Below, piece after piece: positions 1 through 9,181 of a stretch of 64,000 nt of DNA. The notes under the pieces were generated by a model. It did not search any database. It was not told where the DNA came from and saw nothing but the letters and a program-made list of their open reading frames with translations. The first letter of the stretch is position 1. Every line of letters begins with the position of its first letter. The stretch is from NCBI RefSeq assembly GCF_001310225.1, contig NZ_CP012898.1:2790001-2854000 (forward strand). The letters run 5' to 3'. Both the position numbers and the translations under genes were made by a program. This stretch comes from Pseudalgibacter alginicilyticus. Lineage in GTDB: Bacteria > Bacteroidota > Bacteroidia > Flavobacteriales > Flavobacteriaceae.

Positions 1-1
1 A

Positions 2-913
2 CGTTTGTATGATAATAGTAATGTGTCCATAATTAATAATGTGGGTTACCCCAACCCCAATCGATCTCATTTTAGGTCTATGGATATATGGCAAACAGCA
101 ACAGATTCCATTAAATATTCGCAAAGCGGATGGATAGGCCGCTATTTAGATTACTATGGAAAGCATCCTCATAGTGCCATTGAAATAGATGATAGTTTAT
201 CGTTAGCCATGAAAGGCGAAACATTAAATGCCATTGCTACTCAGGATTCAAGGGCATTTTATAACCTTTCTAAAGACCCATATTTTAAAAATATTCACAA
301 ACACCAAAATGATGCTCATTTAAGTGAACATAATTTAGGGTATTTATATAAATCGCTTATTGCGGCCGAATCTTCAGCCAAGTATATTTATGAAACCAGT
401 AAAACGGTTTCTTCAAATAAAGCGTATCCAAATAATGCTTTTTCAAAACAATTAAAAACAACCGCTCAGTTTATTAATTCAGGTTTGGAAACCAAAGTGT
501 TTTATTTATCTTTAGGAGGATTTGATACACATTATAATCAACAAGGTAGACAGGATAAATTACTTGCAACATATGCAGAAGGCATAGAGGTATTTGTTCA
601 TGATTTAAAAGATAGTAATTCTTTTAAAGATACATTAATATTGACTTTTTCAGAATTTGGACGCCGAGTAAAACAGAATGCAAGTATTGGTACAGATCAT
701 GGAACAGCAAATAATATTTTTATTATTGGAGACCAATTAAAGAAGCCAGGGTTGTATAATAATATGGCAAGCTTAAGTGATTTAGATGATAATGGCGATT
801 TAAAATTTGAAATAGATTTCAGAACCATTTATGCCACTGTTTTAGATAAATGGTTGGAAGTTGATGATAGAAAAATATTAAATAAATCGTTCAATCAGTT
901 GAGTTTTATCTAA
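2..913 (+). CDS. DUF1501 family protein, C-terminal part (5' end outside window)
   Basis: The reading frame is open from the left edge, so the first in-frame TTG near base 5 is internal and the true start lies outside the window. About 303 residues are visible, out of the roughly 400-500 usual for DUF1501. The typical C-terminal core can be read: a GGFDTHYNQ segment, then FSEFGRRVKQN and TDHGTANN, which are the Asp/His-rich metal-site-like motifs shared with the alkaline-phosphatase/sulfatase-like fold. DUF1501 proteins are usually exported and are often encoded next to DUF1800 proteins; that partner would lie to the left. The function of the family is not established. Family assignment is fairly safe; the substrate is unknown. 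Confidence 0.8.
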   Translation, partial: RLYDNSNVSIINNVGYPNPNRSHFRSMDIWQTATDSIKYSQSGWIGRYLDYYGKHPHSAIEIDDSLSLAMKGETLNAIATQDSRAFYNLSKDPYFKNIHKHQNDAHLSEHNLGYLYKSLIAAESSAKYIYETSKTVSSNKAYPNNAFSKQLKTTAQFINSGLETKVFYLSLGGFDTHYNQQGRQDKLLATYAEGIEVFVHDLKDSNSFKDTLILTFSEFGRRVKQNASIGTDHGTANNIFIIGDQLKKPGLYNNMASLSDLDDNGDLKFEIDFRTIYATVLDKWLEVDDRKILNKSFNQLSFI

Positions 914-974
914 CACAATTAACAAACTTTATTTTTTAATAAAATAATCTTTTAAAGACTGACCGTGTGGAAAC

Positions 975-1020
975 AAAAAACCTTGCTCCAATGCCGAAAT
1001 GTTCGGGAGAAACAAGGTTT
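975..1020 (-). terminator. Intrinsic terminator of the AlbA_2 gene, with a structured loop
   Basis: Arms AAACCTTG (978-985) and CAAGGTTT (1013-1020) are perfectly complementary. Read on the minus strand the hairpin is followed by a run of six T (complement of 975-980), which fits a rho-independent terminator for the leftward gene ending at 1116. The loop is not plain: it holds CTC/GAG and a second stem CCGAA-ATG-TTCGG (994-1006). Confidence 0.55.
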
Positions 1021-1115
1021 ATATAAACTGATTAATAGCAACACAAATGTCGGAATTTTTTTCGGAACTCGCAATCTATAAAGTTAACTTATGGTTAATT
1101 TTATTAACAAAGTAG

Positions 1116-2249
1116 TTAACTGTACTTCAATTTTCTTAGAATTCGTATAGATTCTTTATACAGAACATAAAGTTCGGAGCTATGTGCTTTTAAATATGGT
1201 TTTGCTTCGTTGAGTTTTTTTATAGCATCATGAAACAAATTAAGGTAGCAGATTAAATAGGTTACAGGTAAATTTTTTAAATCTAGTTCTTCATTAATAT
1301 TCAAAGGGATTCCTGTTTTGAGTTTTTCTAAAATAGCATTATTAGCATTGTAAATATGATACAATGCTTTTTTATCATATTGAGGTGGTTCAAACAGTAA
1401 TTTAGTTTCAATGGAATAAGTTGCGTTGTTTTCAAAACTAATAATAGTTTCTTCTAATTGATAGTATTTGTCTGCTTTTTGAAGTCCTAAATTTACATAC
1501 TCAATAATTTTAAAAGAATCGTCATCAATGGAAATAGAGACTTCATCTAAAGCAGAAAAGAATAAACGTACTTGTTCGTTAACCAATTCAATATCAACTC
1601 TTGAAAAGAATGTTTCATCTTTTAAAACCTTTTTTTGACCAGCCCAACATACCACGAAATATTCTTTAAAAACCTTGTATTGTGGATTGTAATCTTTACG
1701 TTTTTGCATAAAATCAAAAACGCCATTTAAAGTGTGCTCAATATTGTTTTGAGCATTAATTTCAATGGCCTCTACTATTTTAGAGTTTACATCTTTTATT
1801 TCAATATCAAACACTTTAGGCATACTGATACTTCCATCTCTAAAAAATACTGAGCCGCCATAATATTTCCAAATATTTTTTCTGAGTGAAGTGATTTTCC
1901 CTGTGGGTCTAATAGTTACTAAACCAACAACTTTATGGTCTGGTAAATGCGGAAACGGAATATTTTCATATTGAACAATGGGAGGATTGGTTAAATAAGC
2001 ATTAATGAGATTTTGGATTTTGCTATCATCAAAAAAATCAACACCTACAATATTATTTTCTTCATTTTCAACCCCAATAACTATATATGAATTATTTTTT
2101 GGGTTGCTATTTGAAAGCGCACATATATGTTTTAAAAATTTTGCCTTACCTTCTTTTTGTCCAATATCAATTTTAAGCTTTTTATCATAAAAGCTGTTTT
2201 CATCATTATGAGCCAAAAGGTGTTTTATAAGTAGGCGTTTGTTAATCAT
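1116..2249 (-). CDS. AlbA_2 (Schlafen-type) domain protein
   Basis: 377 residues. The N-terminal ~150 residues match the AlbA_2/Schlafen DNA-binding domain pattern: an ExxF-type helix ending in FLKHICALSNS, then strand SYIVIGVENEENNIVGVD, and a later RDGSISMP segment similar to the (F/Y)xRxGS.t..a motif of this fold. The remaining ~220 residues look alpha/beta and have no signature that I recognise. No signal peptide or membrane segment is visible, so it is probably cytosolic. AlbA_2 proteins are often called ATP-binding or transcriptional regulators, but the biochemical role of this subgroup is unknown. It lies 39 bp downstream of the broken SDR gene in the same direction and may share its transcript. 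Confidence 0.7.
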   Translation of the reverse strand: MINKRLLIKHLLAHNDENSFYDKKLKIDIGQKEGKAKFLKHICALSNSNPKNNSYIVIGVENEENNIVGVDFFDDSKIQNLINAYLTNPPIVQYENIPFPHLPDHKVVGLVTIRPTGKITSLRKNIWKYYGGSVFFRDGSISMPKVFDIEIKDVNSKIVEAIEINAQNNIEHTLNGVFDFMQKRKDYNPQYKVFKEYFVVCWAGQKKVLKDETFFSRVDIELVNEQVRLFFSALDEVSISIDDDSFKIIEYVNLGLQKADKYYQLEETIISFENNATYSIETKLLFEPPQYDKKALYHIYNANNAILEKLKTGIPLNINEELDLKNLPVTYLICYLNLFHDAIKKLNEAKPYLKAHSSELYVLYKESIRILRKLKYS

Positions 2250-2288
2250 AATTATTTCCTGCTATGGCAGGAATTTGATGGCTTTAGT

Positions 2289-3063
2289 TTAAAAATCTTT
2301 TTTTACAGTTACACTATTTGCTTGTGCTGTACAAAACACTAATAAATCTGCAATATTTACATGTGCTGGACGTGATATTGCAAAATAAATAATTTCTGCA
2401 ATGTCCTTTGCCTGTAATGCTTTAAAGCCTTTGTAAACAGAATTAGCTTCTTTACCTCCTTTAAAACGTACCTGTGAAAATTCGGTTTCCACTAAGCCCG
2501 GATTTATAGCTGATACTTTTATGCCGTAAGGGTTTAAATCTATACGCATGCCTTCTGTAATAGCTAAAACGGCATGTTTACTACCGCAATACACATTGCC
2601 CTTTGGGTATACTTCTTTGCCTGCTGAAGAACCAATGTTTATTAGCTGAAGAACCAATGTTTATTATGTGTCCTGATTGTCGCTTGGTCATTTGAGGAAT
2701 AATGGCTTTACTTACATATAGTAGACCTTTTACATTAATATCCATCATAGCATCCCAATCATCAATATTGCCATGGTCTATCGGATCCAAACCATGTGCG
2801 TTTCCTGCGTTATTTATTAAAATATCTATATGTTTAAATGGTTCAGGCAAGGACGCAATGGCTTTAAAAGTGTCCATTTTGTTTCTAACATCAAAATTTA
2901 AAATATGAACTTTGCATATATTATTTAAAGTACGTTGTATAGTTTGCAACCTTTCCAATCGTCTTCCACATAAAATTAAATTAATACCATGTTTGGCTAA
3001 TTCATAAGCAGTTGCCTCTCCTATACCACTGGTAGCGCCTGTAATTAGTGCTGTTTTTGTCAT
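2289..3063 (-). pseudogene. SDR-family NAD(P)-dependent oxidoreductase, frameshifted
   Basis: The first frame, from the ATG at 3063, encodes the Rossmann part of a classical short-chain dehydrogenase: TGATSGIGE near residues 8-16 and LINNAGNAHG. It runs off frame after NIGSSA and stops at 2581. The second frame supplies the missing half: GSSAG, the catalytic YCGSK (YxxxK), and NPGLVETEF. The break is a perfect 22-bp tandem duplication (2623-2644 and 2645-2666). Removing one copy leaves 753 bp, exactly 250 codons plus a stop, the usual size of YdfG-like SDRs. As read, the product lacks the catalytic Tyr-Lys pair and is probably inactive. The change could be a true slippage mutation, a reversible (phase-variable) state or an assembly error. 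The intact family reduces or oxidises hydroxy acids or 3-hydroxy compounds; the substrate is unknown. Confidence 0.85.
2623..2666. repeat. Perfect 22-bp tandem duplication inside the SDR gene
   Basis: Two adjacent identical 22-bp copies, 2623-2644 and 2645-2666, each beginning GCTGAAGAACC and ending GTTTATTA on the plus strand. The unit is one base more than a multiple of three, so the extra copy shifts the reading frame between the Rossmann half and the catalytic half of the SDR. There is no target-site or IS signature; simple replication slippage is enough to explain it. Confidence 0.95.
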
Positions 3064-3246
3064 TTCATAAATGATTTATTCATGCTAATTTTTTTATTGA
3101 AGTCTAAAAATACTTAAAAACAGATTTAAAATATTGTAAATGGAAAATAATTAAGTTTTAATGCTGATTTTTTAACCTATTATTAACGAGGGACTTATTT
3201 TTTTTTAACCAATATTTAACAGCGTTAAAAGAAAAATTTTAACAAT

Positions 3247-3277
3247 TTGCATGCTTCAAATAAGGGCTGTATATTCG
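3247..3277 (+). promoter_or_regulatory. Possible promoter of the moxR-bat operon
   Basis: TTG at 3247-3249 is followed, after 20 bases, by TATATTCG at 3270-3277. That is one mismatch from the Bacteroidota -7 element TAnnTTTG. The spacing is right and the ATG of moxR is 22 bases downstream. Weak, because the -7 box is imperfect. Confidence 0.35.
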
Positions 3278-3298
3278 GGCTTTTAATTAAATAAAAAA

Positions 3299-4303
3299 AT
3301 GATGGAAGAAACAGGGACAATTGATATTAAGTCGATTAATGAGAAAATTGAAAAGGAAAGTGCTTTTGTTGATTTACTGATGTTGGAGATGAATAAAGTA
3401 ATTGTTGGCCAAAAATACATGGTAGAACGGTTACTAATAGGGTTGTTAGGGCAAGGACATATTTTGTTGGAAGGTGTTCCAGGGTTAGCAAAAACATTGG
3501 CCATCAATACATTATCTCAAGCTGTAGATGGTAGTTTTAGTAGAATTCAGTTTACACCAGATTTATTACCTGCCGATGTTACTGGAACACTAATTTATAA
3601 TATGAAAGTCAATGACTTTTCAATAAAAAAGGGACCTATTTTTGCAAATTTTGTATTGGCAGATGAGATTAATAGAGCTCCAGCAAAAGTACAGTCGGCT
3701 TTATTAGAAGCTATGCAGGAAAAACAAGTAACAATTGGCGATGAAACTTTTAAATTGGATAAGCCATTTTTAGTTATGGCTACTCAAAATCCGGTAGAGC
3801 AGGAAGGAACCTATCCCTTGCCAGAAGCGCAAGTTGACCGTTTTATGTTGAAAACCGTTATTGATTATCCAAAAATTGCTGAAGAGCAATTGATTATGAG
3901 AGCAAACCTAAAAGGTGCTTGGGAAAAGGTAAACCCAGTAGTATCTATAGCTCAAATATTAAAAGCACAAGACGTTGTTCGGGAAGTATACATGGATGAG
4001 AAAATTGAAAAATATATATTGGACATTATTTTTGCAACGCGTTATCCAGAAAAATATAAATTGGCCGATTTAAAACCACTAATTTCCTTTGGAGCATCAC
4101 CTCGTGGAAGTATTAATTTAGCAACTGCTGCCAAATGCTACGCTTTTATTAAACGTCGTGGTTATGTTATACCAGAAGATGTTCGTGCTGTTGTTTATGA
4201 TGTATTAAGGCATAGAATAGGTATCACTTATGAAGCCGAAGCTGAAAATATTACATCTGTAGAAATCATTAACAAAATTGTAAACGAAATAGAAGTACCT
4301 TAA
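3299..4303 (+). CDS. moxR: MoxR-family AAA+ ATPase of the aerotolerance operon
   Basis: 334 residues, the usual MoxR length. Walker A GVPGLAKT at 59-66, Walker B with LADEIN at 120-125, sensor-1 region ATQNPVEQEGTYPLPEAQ, and the arginine-rich SFGASPRG segment before the lid domain. MoxR ATPases act as chaperone-like remodelers of the vWA proteins encoded with them, consistent with batA and batB downstream. It is the first gene of a same-strand series running to about 12.6 kb. ATG is doubled (3299 and 3302), so either Met could start. Cytosolic. Confidence in family is high; its client in this organism is inferred from context. Confidence 0.93.
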   Translation: MMEETGTIDIKSINEKIEKESAFVDLLMLEMNKVIVGQKYMVERLLIGLLGQGHILLEGVPGLAKTLAINTLSQAVDGSFSRIQFTPDLLPADVTGTLIYNMKVNDFSIKKGPIFANFVLADEINRAPAKVQSALLEAMQEKQVTIGDETFKLDKPFLVMATQNPVEQEGTYPLPEAQVDRFMLKTVIDYPKIAEEQLIMRANLKGAWEKVNPVVSIAQILKAQDVVREVYMDEKIEKYILDIIFATRYPEKYKLADLKPLISFGASPRGSINLATAAKCYAFIKRRGYVIPEDVRAVVYDVLRHRIGITYEAEAENITSVEIINKIVNEIEVP

Positions 4304-4305
4304 AA

Positions 4306-4380
4306 TTGACAATTGATAATTGACAATTGATTATTAAGTCATAATTAATCAATAATAAATATTCAATAGACAATTGATAA
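4306..4380. repeat. GACAATTGATAA-type direct repeats in the moxR/DUF58 spacer
   Basis: Three near-identical copies of TTGACAATTGATAA-like sequence at 4306-4319, 4320-4333 and 4367-4380, the last one abutting the ATG of the DUF58 gene. Each contains the palindrome CAATTG. The rest of this 77-bp spacer is AT-rich with nothing else recognisable. Such short AT repeats may be local slippage products; a role in translation or RNA structure is not shown. Confidence 0.75.
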
Positions 4381-5247
4381 ATGGATACTAAAGAATTACT
4401 AAAAAAAGTACGAAAAATAGAGATTAAGACACGTCGGTTGTCTGATCACATTTTTGGAGGCGAATACCATTCTACCTTCAAAGGCCGTGGTATGACTTTT
4501 AGTGAAGTGCGCAAGTATCAGTTTGGTGATGATGTTCGAAATATTGATTGGAATGTTACTGCCCGCTATAACGAGCCTTATATAAAGGTTTTTGAAGAAG
4601 AACGCGAATTGACCATGATGCTTATGGTAGATATTTCGGGTTCTGAATTATTTGGTACAGAAACGCAATTTAAAAATGAAGTAGTAACTGAAATTGCTGC
4701 AACTTTAGCATTTTCAGCAACTCAGAACAATGACAAAATTGGTCTAATTTTGTTTTCTGATAAAGTTGAATTGTATATTCCTCCCAAAAAAGGTCGTTCG
4801 CATGTACTTCGAATTATTCGAGAATTGATAGAATTTGAAGCAGAAAGTAAACAAACTAATTTAGCTGAAGCTTTAAAATTCATGCAAAATGTAATGAAGA
4901 AAAAAGCCATTGTATTTGTATTATCTGATTTTATTGCTGATGATTACCATCAAACCATGAAAATTGTATCTGGGAAGCATGATGTTACAGGAATTCGTGT
5001 GTATGATAAACACGAAGAAAACATTCCTAATCTGGGTATGGTACAAATGCAAGATGAAGAAACAGGAGAATTGATGTTGGTAAATACATCATCAAAAAAA
5101 GTGCGACTCAATTATGAGAAATTCTATTACAAAAAAGTAAATTATTTTAAAGAAAGTTTTACAAAATCGGGAGCCGGAGTAATAGATTGTCGGGTTGATG
5201 AAAGTTATGTGAAAAAACTATTAGGGTATTTTAAAAGAAGAGGGTAA
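4381..5247 (+). CDS. DUF58 domain protein of the Bat operon
   Basis: 288 residues. It shows the DUF58 hallmark GRGMTFSEVRKYQFGDDVRNIDWNVTAR split across residues ~37-62, then a vWA-like domain with VDISGSE (a DxSxS metal-site motif) near residue 83. No membrane segment is visible, so it is cytosolic or membrane-associated through partners. DUF58 proteins are regularly encoded between moxR and batA and are thought to be part of the MoxR-vWA machinery; the biochemical role is not known. It follows moxR by 77 bp containing repeats and precedes the next gene by about 28 bp, so it is probably co-transcribed. Confidence 0.9.
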   Translation: MDTKELLKKVRKIEIKTRRLSDHIFGGEYHSTFKGRGMTFSEVRKYQFGDDVRNIDWNVTARYNEPYIKVFEEERELTMMLMVDISGSELFGTETQFKNEVVTEIAATLAFSATQNNDKIGLILFSDKVELYIPPKKGRSHVLRIIRELIEFEAESKQTNLAEALKFMQNVMKKKAIVFVLSDFIADDYHQTMKIVSGKHDVTGIRVYDKHEENIPNLGMVQMQDEETGELMLVNTSSKKVRLNYEKFYYKKVNYFKESFTKSGAGVIDCRVDESYVKKLLGYFKRRG

Positions 5248-5250
5248 AAA

Positions 5251-5278
5251 ATTTATGATTTACGATTTACGATTTATG
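5251..5278 (+). repeat. Four tandem heptamers overlapping a start codon
   Basis: Four consecutive 7-bp units, ATTTATG, ATTTACG, ATTTACG, ATTTATG, fill the gap after the DUF58 gene. The first and last units each contain an in-frame ATG (5255 and 5276) 21 bases apart, giving two possible starts for the next gene. Confidence 0.9.
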
Positions 5279-6910
5279 AAAAAAATAAGTTTCGGCTTTC
5301 CGATAACAATGGGGATGTCTGTCGTCTTTTTTCTATGTTCTCTATTTTCATTTTCTCAAGTTACATCAACTATTGATTCCACTTCCATAAAAATTGGCGA
5401 ACAAATCACGTATTTTATTCAAGTTGAAACAGATTCTACAAGTTTGGTTGTGTTTCCAGAAGGGCAAGCATTTTCGCCATTAGAAATGATTGAATCTTAT
5501 GCTATTGATACGGTTAAGAATAAAGACAAATACAATCTCATTAAAAAATATGGCTTAACCCAATTTGACTCGGGTGCATATACCATTCCTCAGCAAAAAA
5601 TTATCATAGGTAATAAAACATTTTTAACCGATTCATTAAAAGTTGAGGTTAATAATGTTGTAATTGATACTACCAAGCAAGGACTATATGATATTAAACC
5701 CATCATACAAGTCAAAAAATCTTCAAGTAATTGGTGGAAATACGCATTGCTTATACTGTTAATTATTGGAGTTATAGCTTTTGTGTTATATTGGTTTATA
5801 TGGCGAAAAAAGCCATTGACAGAAGAAGAAAAAATAGCCTTATTACCACCTTATGACAGAGCTAAAATAGCGCTAAAAAAATTGGACGAAAGTCAATATT
5901 TAGAGCAATCAAACTTAAAGGATTATTATTCTGAATTAACATTTATCATTAGAAAATATTTAGATGAAAAAGTATATGATCGTGCTTTAGAAAGTACTAC
6001 AGATGAATTAATTGATAGGCTTAATTTATTAAAAGAAGGCAATCAAGTTGATTTAAGTAAAGAAGATATTAAAAATTTAGAAAGTATTTTAAAGCGTGCC
6101 GATTTAGTGAAATTTGCAAAATCTGCTCCAGATATTGAACTGGCTAAGTTAGATAGAACGACAATTGACATTGAAATAGACCATGTAAAAGAAGCTTTAC
6201 CAGAACCATCTGAAGAAGAAAAGCTATTGGATGAAAAATACAGAGAGGAGCTTGAGCGAAAAAAGAAACGTAAAAAAATTGTCTTAACAGTTTCTATTGC
6301 TGTATTTCTATTAGTTGTAACCTTAGTAGGTTTTTCATTAAAGTATGGTTTTTCGTATGTAAAAGACACCATTATAGGGCATGAAAGTAAAGAGCTATTG
6401 GAAGGTGATTGGGTAACAAGTGATTATGGAGTACCACCTGTTACTATATCTACACCAAAGGTTTTAAAAAGGATGGAGCCGCCAATTCCTGAGGAAGCCA
6501 AACAACAAGTAGATATGACTATGTTTGGTTATGGTAGTTTAATTGATGGGTTTAATATTGCAGTGATTACTACAAGCATTAAAAACTTAGGTGAAAATAA
6601 AATCGAACTCCAGCAAATAGCCGAACAAAGTATTAAAATGATGGAGGCTCAAGGGGTAGAAAATATGCTTTTAAAATCAGATAAGTTTCTAACTCCAAAT
6701 GGCGCAGAAGGTTTAAAAACTTATGGAACAGCAGATTTCCCTACTATGGTTAAAGATAAAAAGGAAACAGGTAATTATCTTGTTTTAGTTTTTAATGCTG
6801 AAAATGTAATACAACAAGTTGTGTTAACTTGGAAAGAAGGAGATGCATATGCAAAACAAATGACAGAACGCATATTGAATTCCGTTGAACTTAAAAAAGC
6901 TCAAGATTAA
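5276..6910 (+). CDS. Bat-operon membrane protein with DUF4381-like region and extra C-terminal half
   Basis: 544 residues from the ATG at 5276. An upstream in-frame ATG at 5255 would add seven residues encoded by a heptamer repeat, placed before a good signal peptide (MKKISFGFP...FSQ), so 5276 is preferred. Order: signal peptide; periplasmic beta-rich part like the BatD N-terminus (IDSTSIKIGEQITYFIQ) to about 150; membrane helix ~160-180; cytosolic DUF4381-like helical part with YYSELTFIIRKYLDE; a charged segment; a second membrane helix near 340-365 (preceded by RKKKRKK); and a C-terminal domain of about 180 residues that I do not recognise. DUF4381 proteins are usually short; this one is extended. 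The stop overlaps the batA start by one base (TAATG), so translation is coupled. Confidence 0.75.
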   Translation: MKKISFGFPITMGMSVVFFLCSLFSFSQVTSTIDSTSIKIGEQITYFIQVETDSTSLVVFPEGQAFSPLEMIESYAIDTVKNKDKYNLIKKYGLTQFDSGAYTIPQQKIIIGNKTFLTDSLKVEVNNVVIDTTKQGLYDIKPIIQVKKSSSNWWKYALLILLIIGVIAFVLYWFIWRKKPLTEEEKIALLPPYDRAKIALKKLDESQYLEQSNLKDYYSELTFIIRKYLDEKVYDRALESTTDELIDRLNLLKEGNQVDLSKEDIKNLESILKRADLVKFAKSAPDIELAKLDRTTIDIEIDHVKEALPEPSEEEKLLDEKYREELERKKKRKKIVLTVSIAVFLLVVTLVGFSLKYGFSYVKDTIIGHESKELLEGDWVTSDYGVPPVTISTPKVLKRMEPPIPEEAKQQVDMTMFGYGSLIDGFNIAVITTSIKNLGENKIELQQIAEQSIKMMEAQGVENMLLKSDKFLTPNGAEGLKTYGTADFPTMVKDKKETGNYLVLVFNAENVIQQVVLTWKEGDAYAKQMTERILNSVELKKAQD

Positions 6911-7911
6911 TGTTTGAAGGCATAGAGTTTGTAAATAAAGAGTTTTTCTGGTTGTTTTTGTTATTACCACTGGTTATTCTTTGGTATGTTTTAAAAAATC
7001 AAAAACAAACAGCAGAACTTAAAATGTCCAGTTTAAAAGGTTTTAAGGTCACTAATTCATGGTTGCCAAAATTAAAACATAGTTTGTTTGTTTTACGATT
7101 GTTAGCCTTAGCTTTATTAATTACAGCCTTGGCAAGACCACAAACAGTAGATGTGTCTTCAAGAACGAAAACAACGAGAGGTATTGATATTGTAATGGCA
7201 ATAGATGTTTCAGGAAGTATGCGTGCTGAAGATTTACGACCTAATAGGTTAGAAGCATTAAAACGAGTCGCAGCAGAATTTATTAAAGACCGCCCAAATG
7301 ATCGTATTGGCTTGGTAGAATATGCGGCTGAAGCTTATACTAAAACGCCTATTACAAGTGATAAAGCTATTGTTTTAAGATCATTAAGTGATATTAATTT
7401 CAATAATGTTTTAGGAGATGGTACAGCTATAGGTACTGGTTTAGGGACATCAGTAAATAGATTAAAAGATAGCAAGGCTAAAGGAAAAGTGATTATCCTA
7501 TTAACTGATGGTGTTAATAATTCGGGATTTATAGATCCTAAAATAGCAAGCGAGTTAGCTGCCGAATACGATATAAAAGTGTATACTATTGGATTAGGAA
7601 CTAACGGTATGGCTATGTATCCTGCTATGACTAGAACTGGCGATATACAGCGTATACGTGTTCAAGTAGAAATTGATGAAGAATTGCTAAAAGAAATTGC
7701 AGATGCCACAGGAGGTAAATATTTTAGAGCAACTAATAATACTAAATTGGCTGAGATATATGATGAAATTAACAAATTAGAGAAAACAGAAATAGAAGAG
7801 TTTAAGTTTTATAATTACGAAGAAAAATTCCGTCCATTGGTACTTTTAGCAGGATTGTTACTGCTATTAGAATTATTAGGGCGCTTCACTATATTTAGAA
7901 GTTTCGTATAA
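6910..7911 (+). CDS. batA: BatA, vWA-domain aerotolerance protein
   Basis: 333 residues. N-terminal membrane helix (~13-29) and a second (~58-76), matching the BatA N-terminal domain, then a vWA domain with the metal-ion site DVSGS at residues 99-103, the conserved Thr region (KTPITSD) and LLTDGVNNSG. A C-terminal membrane helix lies near 310-330. Bat proteins were named from an aerotolerance phenotype in Bacteroides fragilis. The vWA domain faces the periplasm or cytosol according to helix topology, which I cannot settle. The start overlaps the previous stop by one base. Confidence 0.92.
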   Translation: MFEGIEFVNKEFFWLFLLLPLVILWYVLKNQKQTAELKMSSLKGFKVTNSWLPKLKHSLFVLRLLALALLITALARPQTVDVSSRTKTTRGIDIVMAIDVSGSMRAEDLRPNRLEALKRVAAEFIKDRPNDRIGLVEYAAEAYTKTPITSDKAIVLRSLSDINFNNVLGDGTAIGTGLGTSVNRLKDSKAKGKVIILLTDGVNNSGFIDPKIASELAAEYDIKVYTIGLGTNGMAMYPAMTRTGDIQRIRVQVEIDEELLKEIADATGGKYFRATNNTKLAEIYDEINKLEKTEIEEFKFYNYEEKFRPLVLLAGLLLLLELLGRFTIFRSFV

Positions 7912-8040
7912 TAATAGTTTTATCTTTTCTTTGAAGATTATAATCTTAAATGTAATAGTCAACAAAGAGATTTTATTATAAAAAAATAGTGAATTTATGG
8001 ATAACGACTTACACTTCTACTATAAATAAACAAACGATAA

Positions 8041-9078
8041 ATGTATCAATTAGATGAAAAAACATGGTTTTGGGCATTGGGAGTTATCCCAGTAATACTC
8101 ATACTCTTTTTGGTGCTTCAATTATGGAAAAAAGGCGCTCAAAAAAAGTTTGCTGATAAACAAACCTTAAAAAGATTAAGCCCCAACCAATCGGTATTCA
8201 AATCAACTCTTAAAGTCATTGTGTTATGCTTGGCATTTGCTTGTTTTGCCATAGCATTGGTAAACCCGAAAATAGGTACCAAACTTGAAACAGTTAAGCG
8301 AGAAGGTGTTGATATTGTATTTGCTATTGATGTTTCTAAAAGTATGGTTGCTGAGGATATAGCTCCAAATAGATTAGAAAAATCTAAGCAATTGGTTACG
8401 CAAATTATAAATAATTTAGCGAGTGACCGTATTGGTATTATTGCATATGCAGGTCAAGCATTTCCACAGCTTCCCATTACAACAGATTATGGCGCTGCAA
8501 AAATGTTTCTTCAAAATATGAATACAGATATGTTGTCATCTCAAGGAACCGCTATTAATGAGGCCATTAAATTAGCTAAAACTTATTTTGACAATGAAGA
8601 GCAAACCAATCGGGTGCTTATTATTATTTCGGATGGTGAAGATCATAGCGAGGATGCAGTTAGTGTTGCAGAGGATGCTAATGATGAAGGTATTCGTATT
8701 TTTACAATTGGTGTAGGCGATATAAAAGGTGGACCTATTCCTATTAAGAAAAACGGCATTTTATTAAACTATAAAAAAGATAGTCAAGGCGAAACAGTAA
8801 TAACACGTTTGAATGAAGAGGTACTTAAAAGCATTGCAAAAGAGGCAGATGGGATTTATATAAATGGCGCAAATACAGATGTAGTAGTAGAGAATATTAG
8901 AGAAATTCTAAATGGTATGGAAAAAACCGAATTTGAAGCTAAACAATTTGCTGATTTTAAAGACCAGTTTCAGTGGTTTTTAGGGTTTGGTATTTTCTTA
9001 TTGTTATTGGATGTTTTTTTATTAGAGCGCAAAACAGCTTGGTTGAAAAAACTAAATTTGTTTAATGAGAATTTATAA
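8041..9078 (+). CDS. batB: BatB, vWA-domain aerotolerance protein
   Basis: 345 residues, paralogous to BatA. N-terminal helix ~8-29, second helix ~56-74, vWA metal site DVSKS at 97-101 (BatA has DVSGS), IISDGEDHSEDA, and a C-terminal helix near 312-332. It is separated from batA by 129 bp with no hairpin terminator, so it is probably on the same transcript. The spacer holds no recognised site except the short palindrome GATTATAATC. Family assignment is secure because of order and motifs. Confidence 0.92.
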   Translation: MYQLDEKTWFWALGVIPVILILFLVLQLWKKGAQKKFADKQTLKRLSPNQSVFKSTLKVIVLCLAFACFAIALVNPKIGTKLETVKREGVDIVFAIDVSKSMVAEDIAPNRLEKSKQLVTQIINNLASDRIGIIAYAGQAFPQLPITTDYGAAKMFLQNMNTDMLSSQGTAINEAIKLAKTYFDNEEQTNRVLIIISDGEDHSEDAVSVAEDANDEGIRIFTIGVGDIKGGPIPIKKNGILLNYKKDSQGETVITRLNEEVLKSIAKEADGIYINGANTDVVVENIREILNGMEKTEFEAKQFADFKDQFQWFLGFGIFLLLLDVFLLERKTAWLKKLNLFNENL

Positions 9079-9181
9079 AACCTTTAACAATGAACCGTTT
9101 AAGCGTTTTATATCTTTATGAGCCTCATAGTAGCCTCATGTTGTAAAAAACTTGCTCAAGTGATTATAATGAAATTTTAAA

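Noticed and set aside
9120-9141. AGCCTCAT direct repeat (9122-9128 region and 9133-9140) upstream of batC as an operator
   Set aside because: Two short copies 12 bp apart in a spacer with other repeats; no symmetry, promoter element or regulator nearby.
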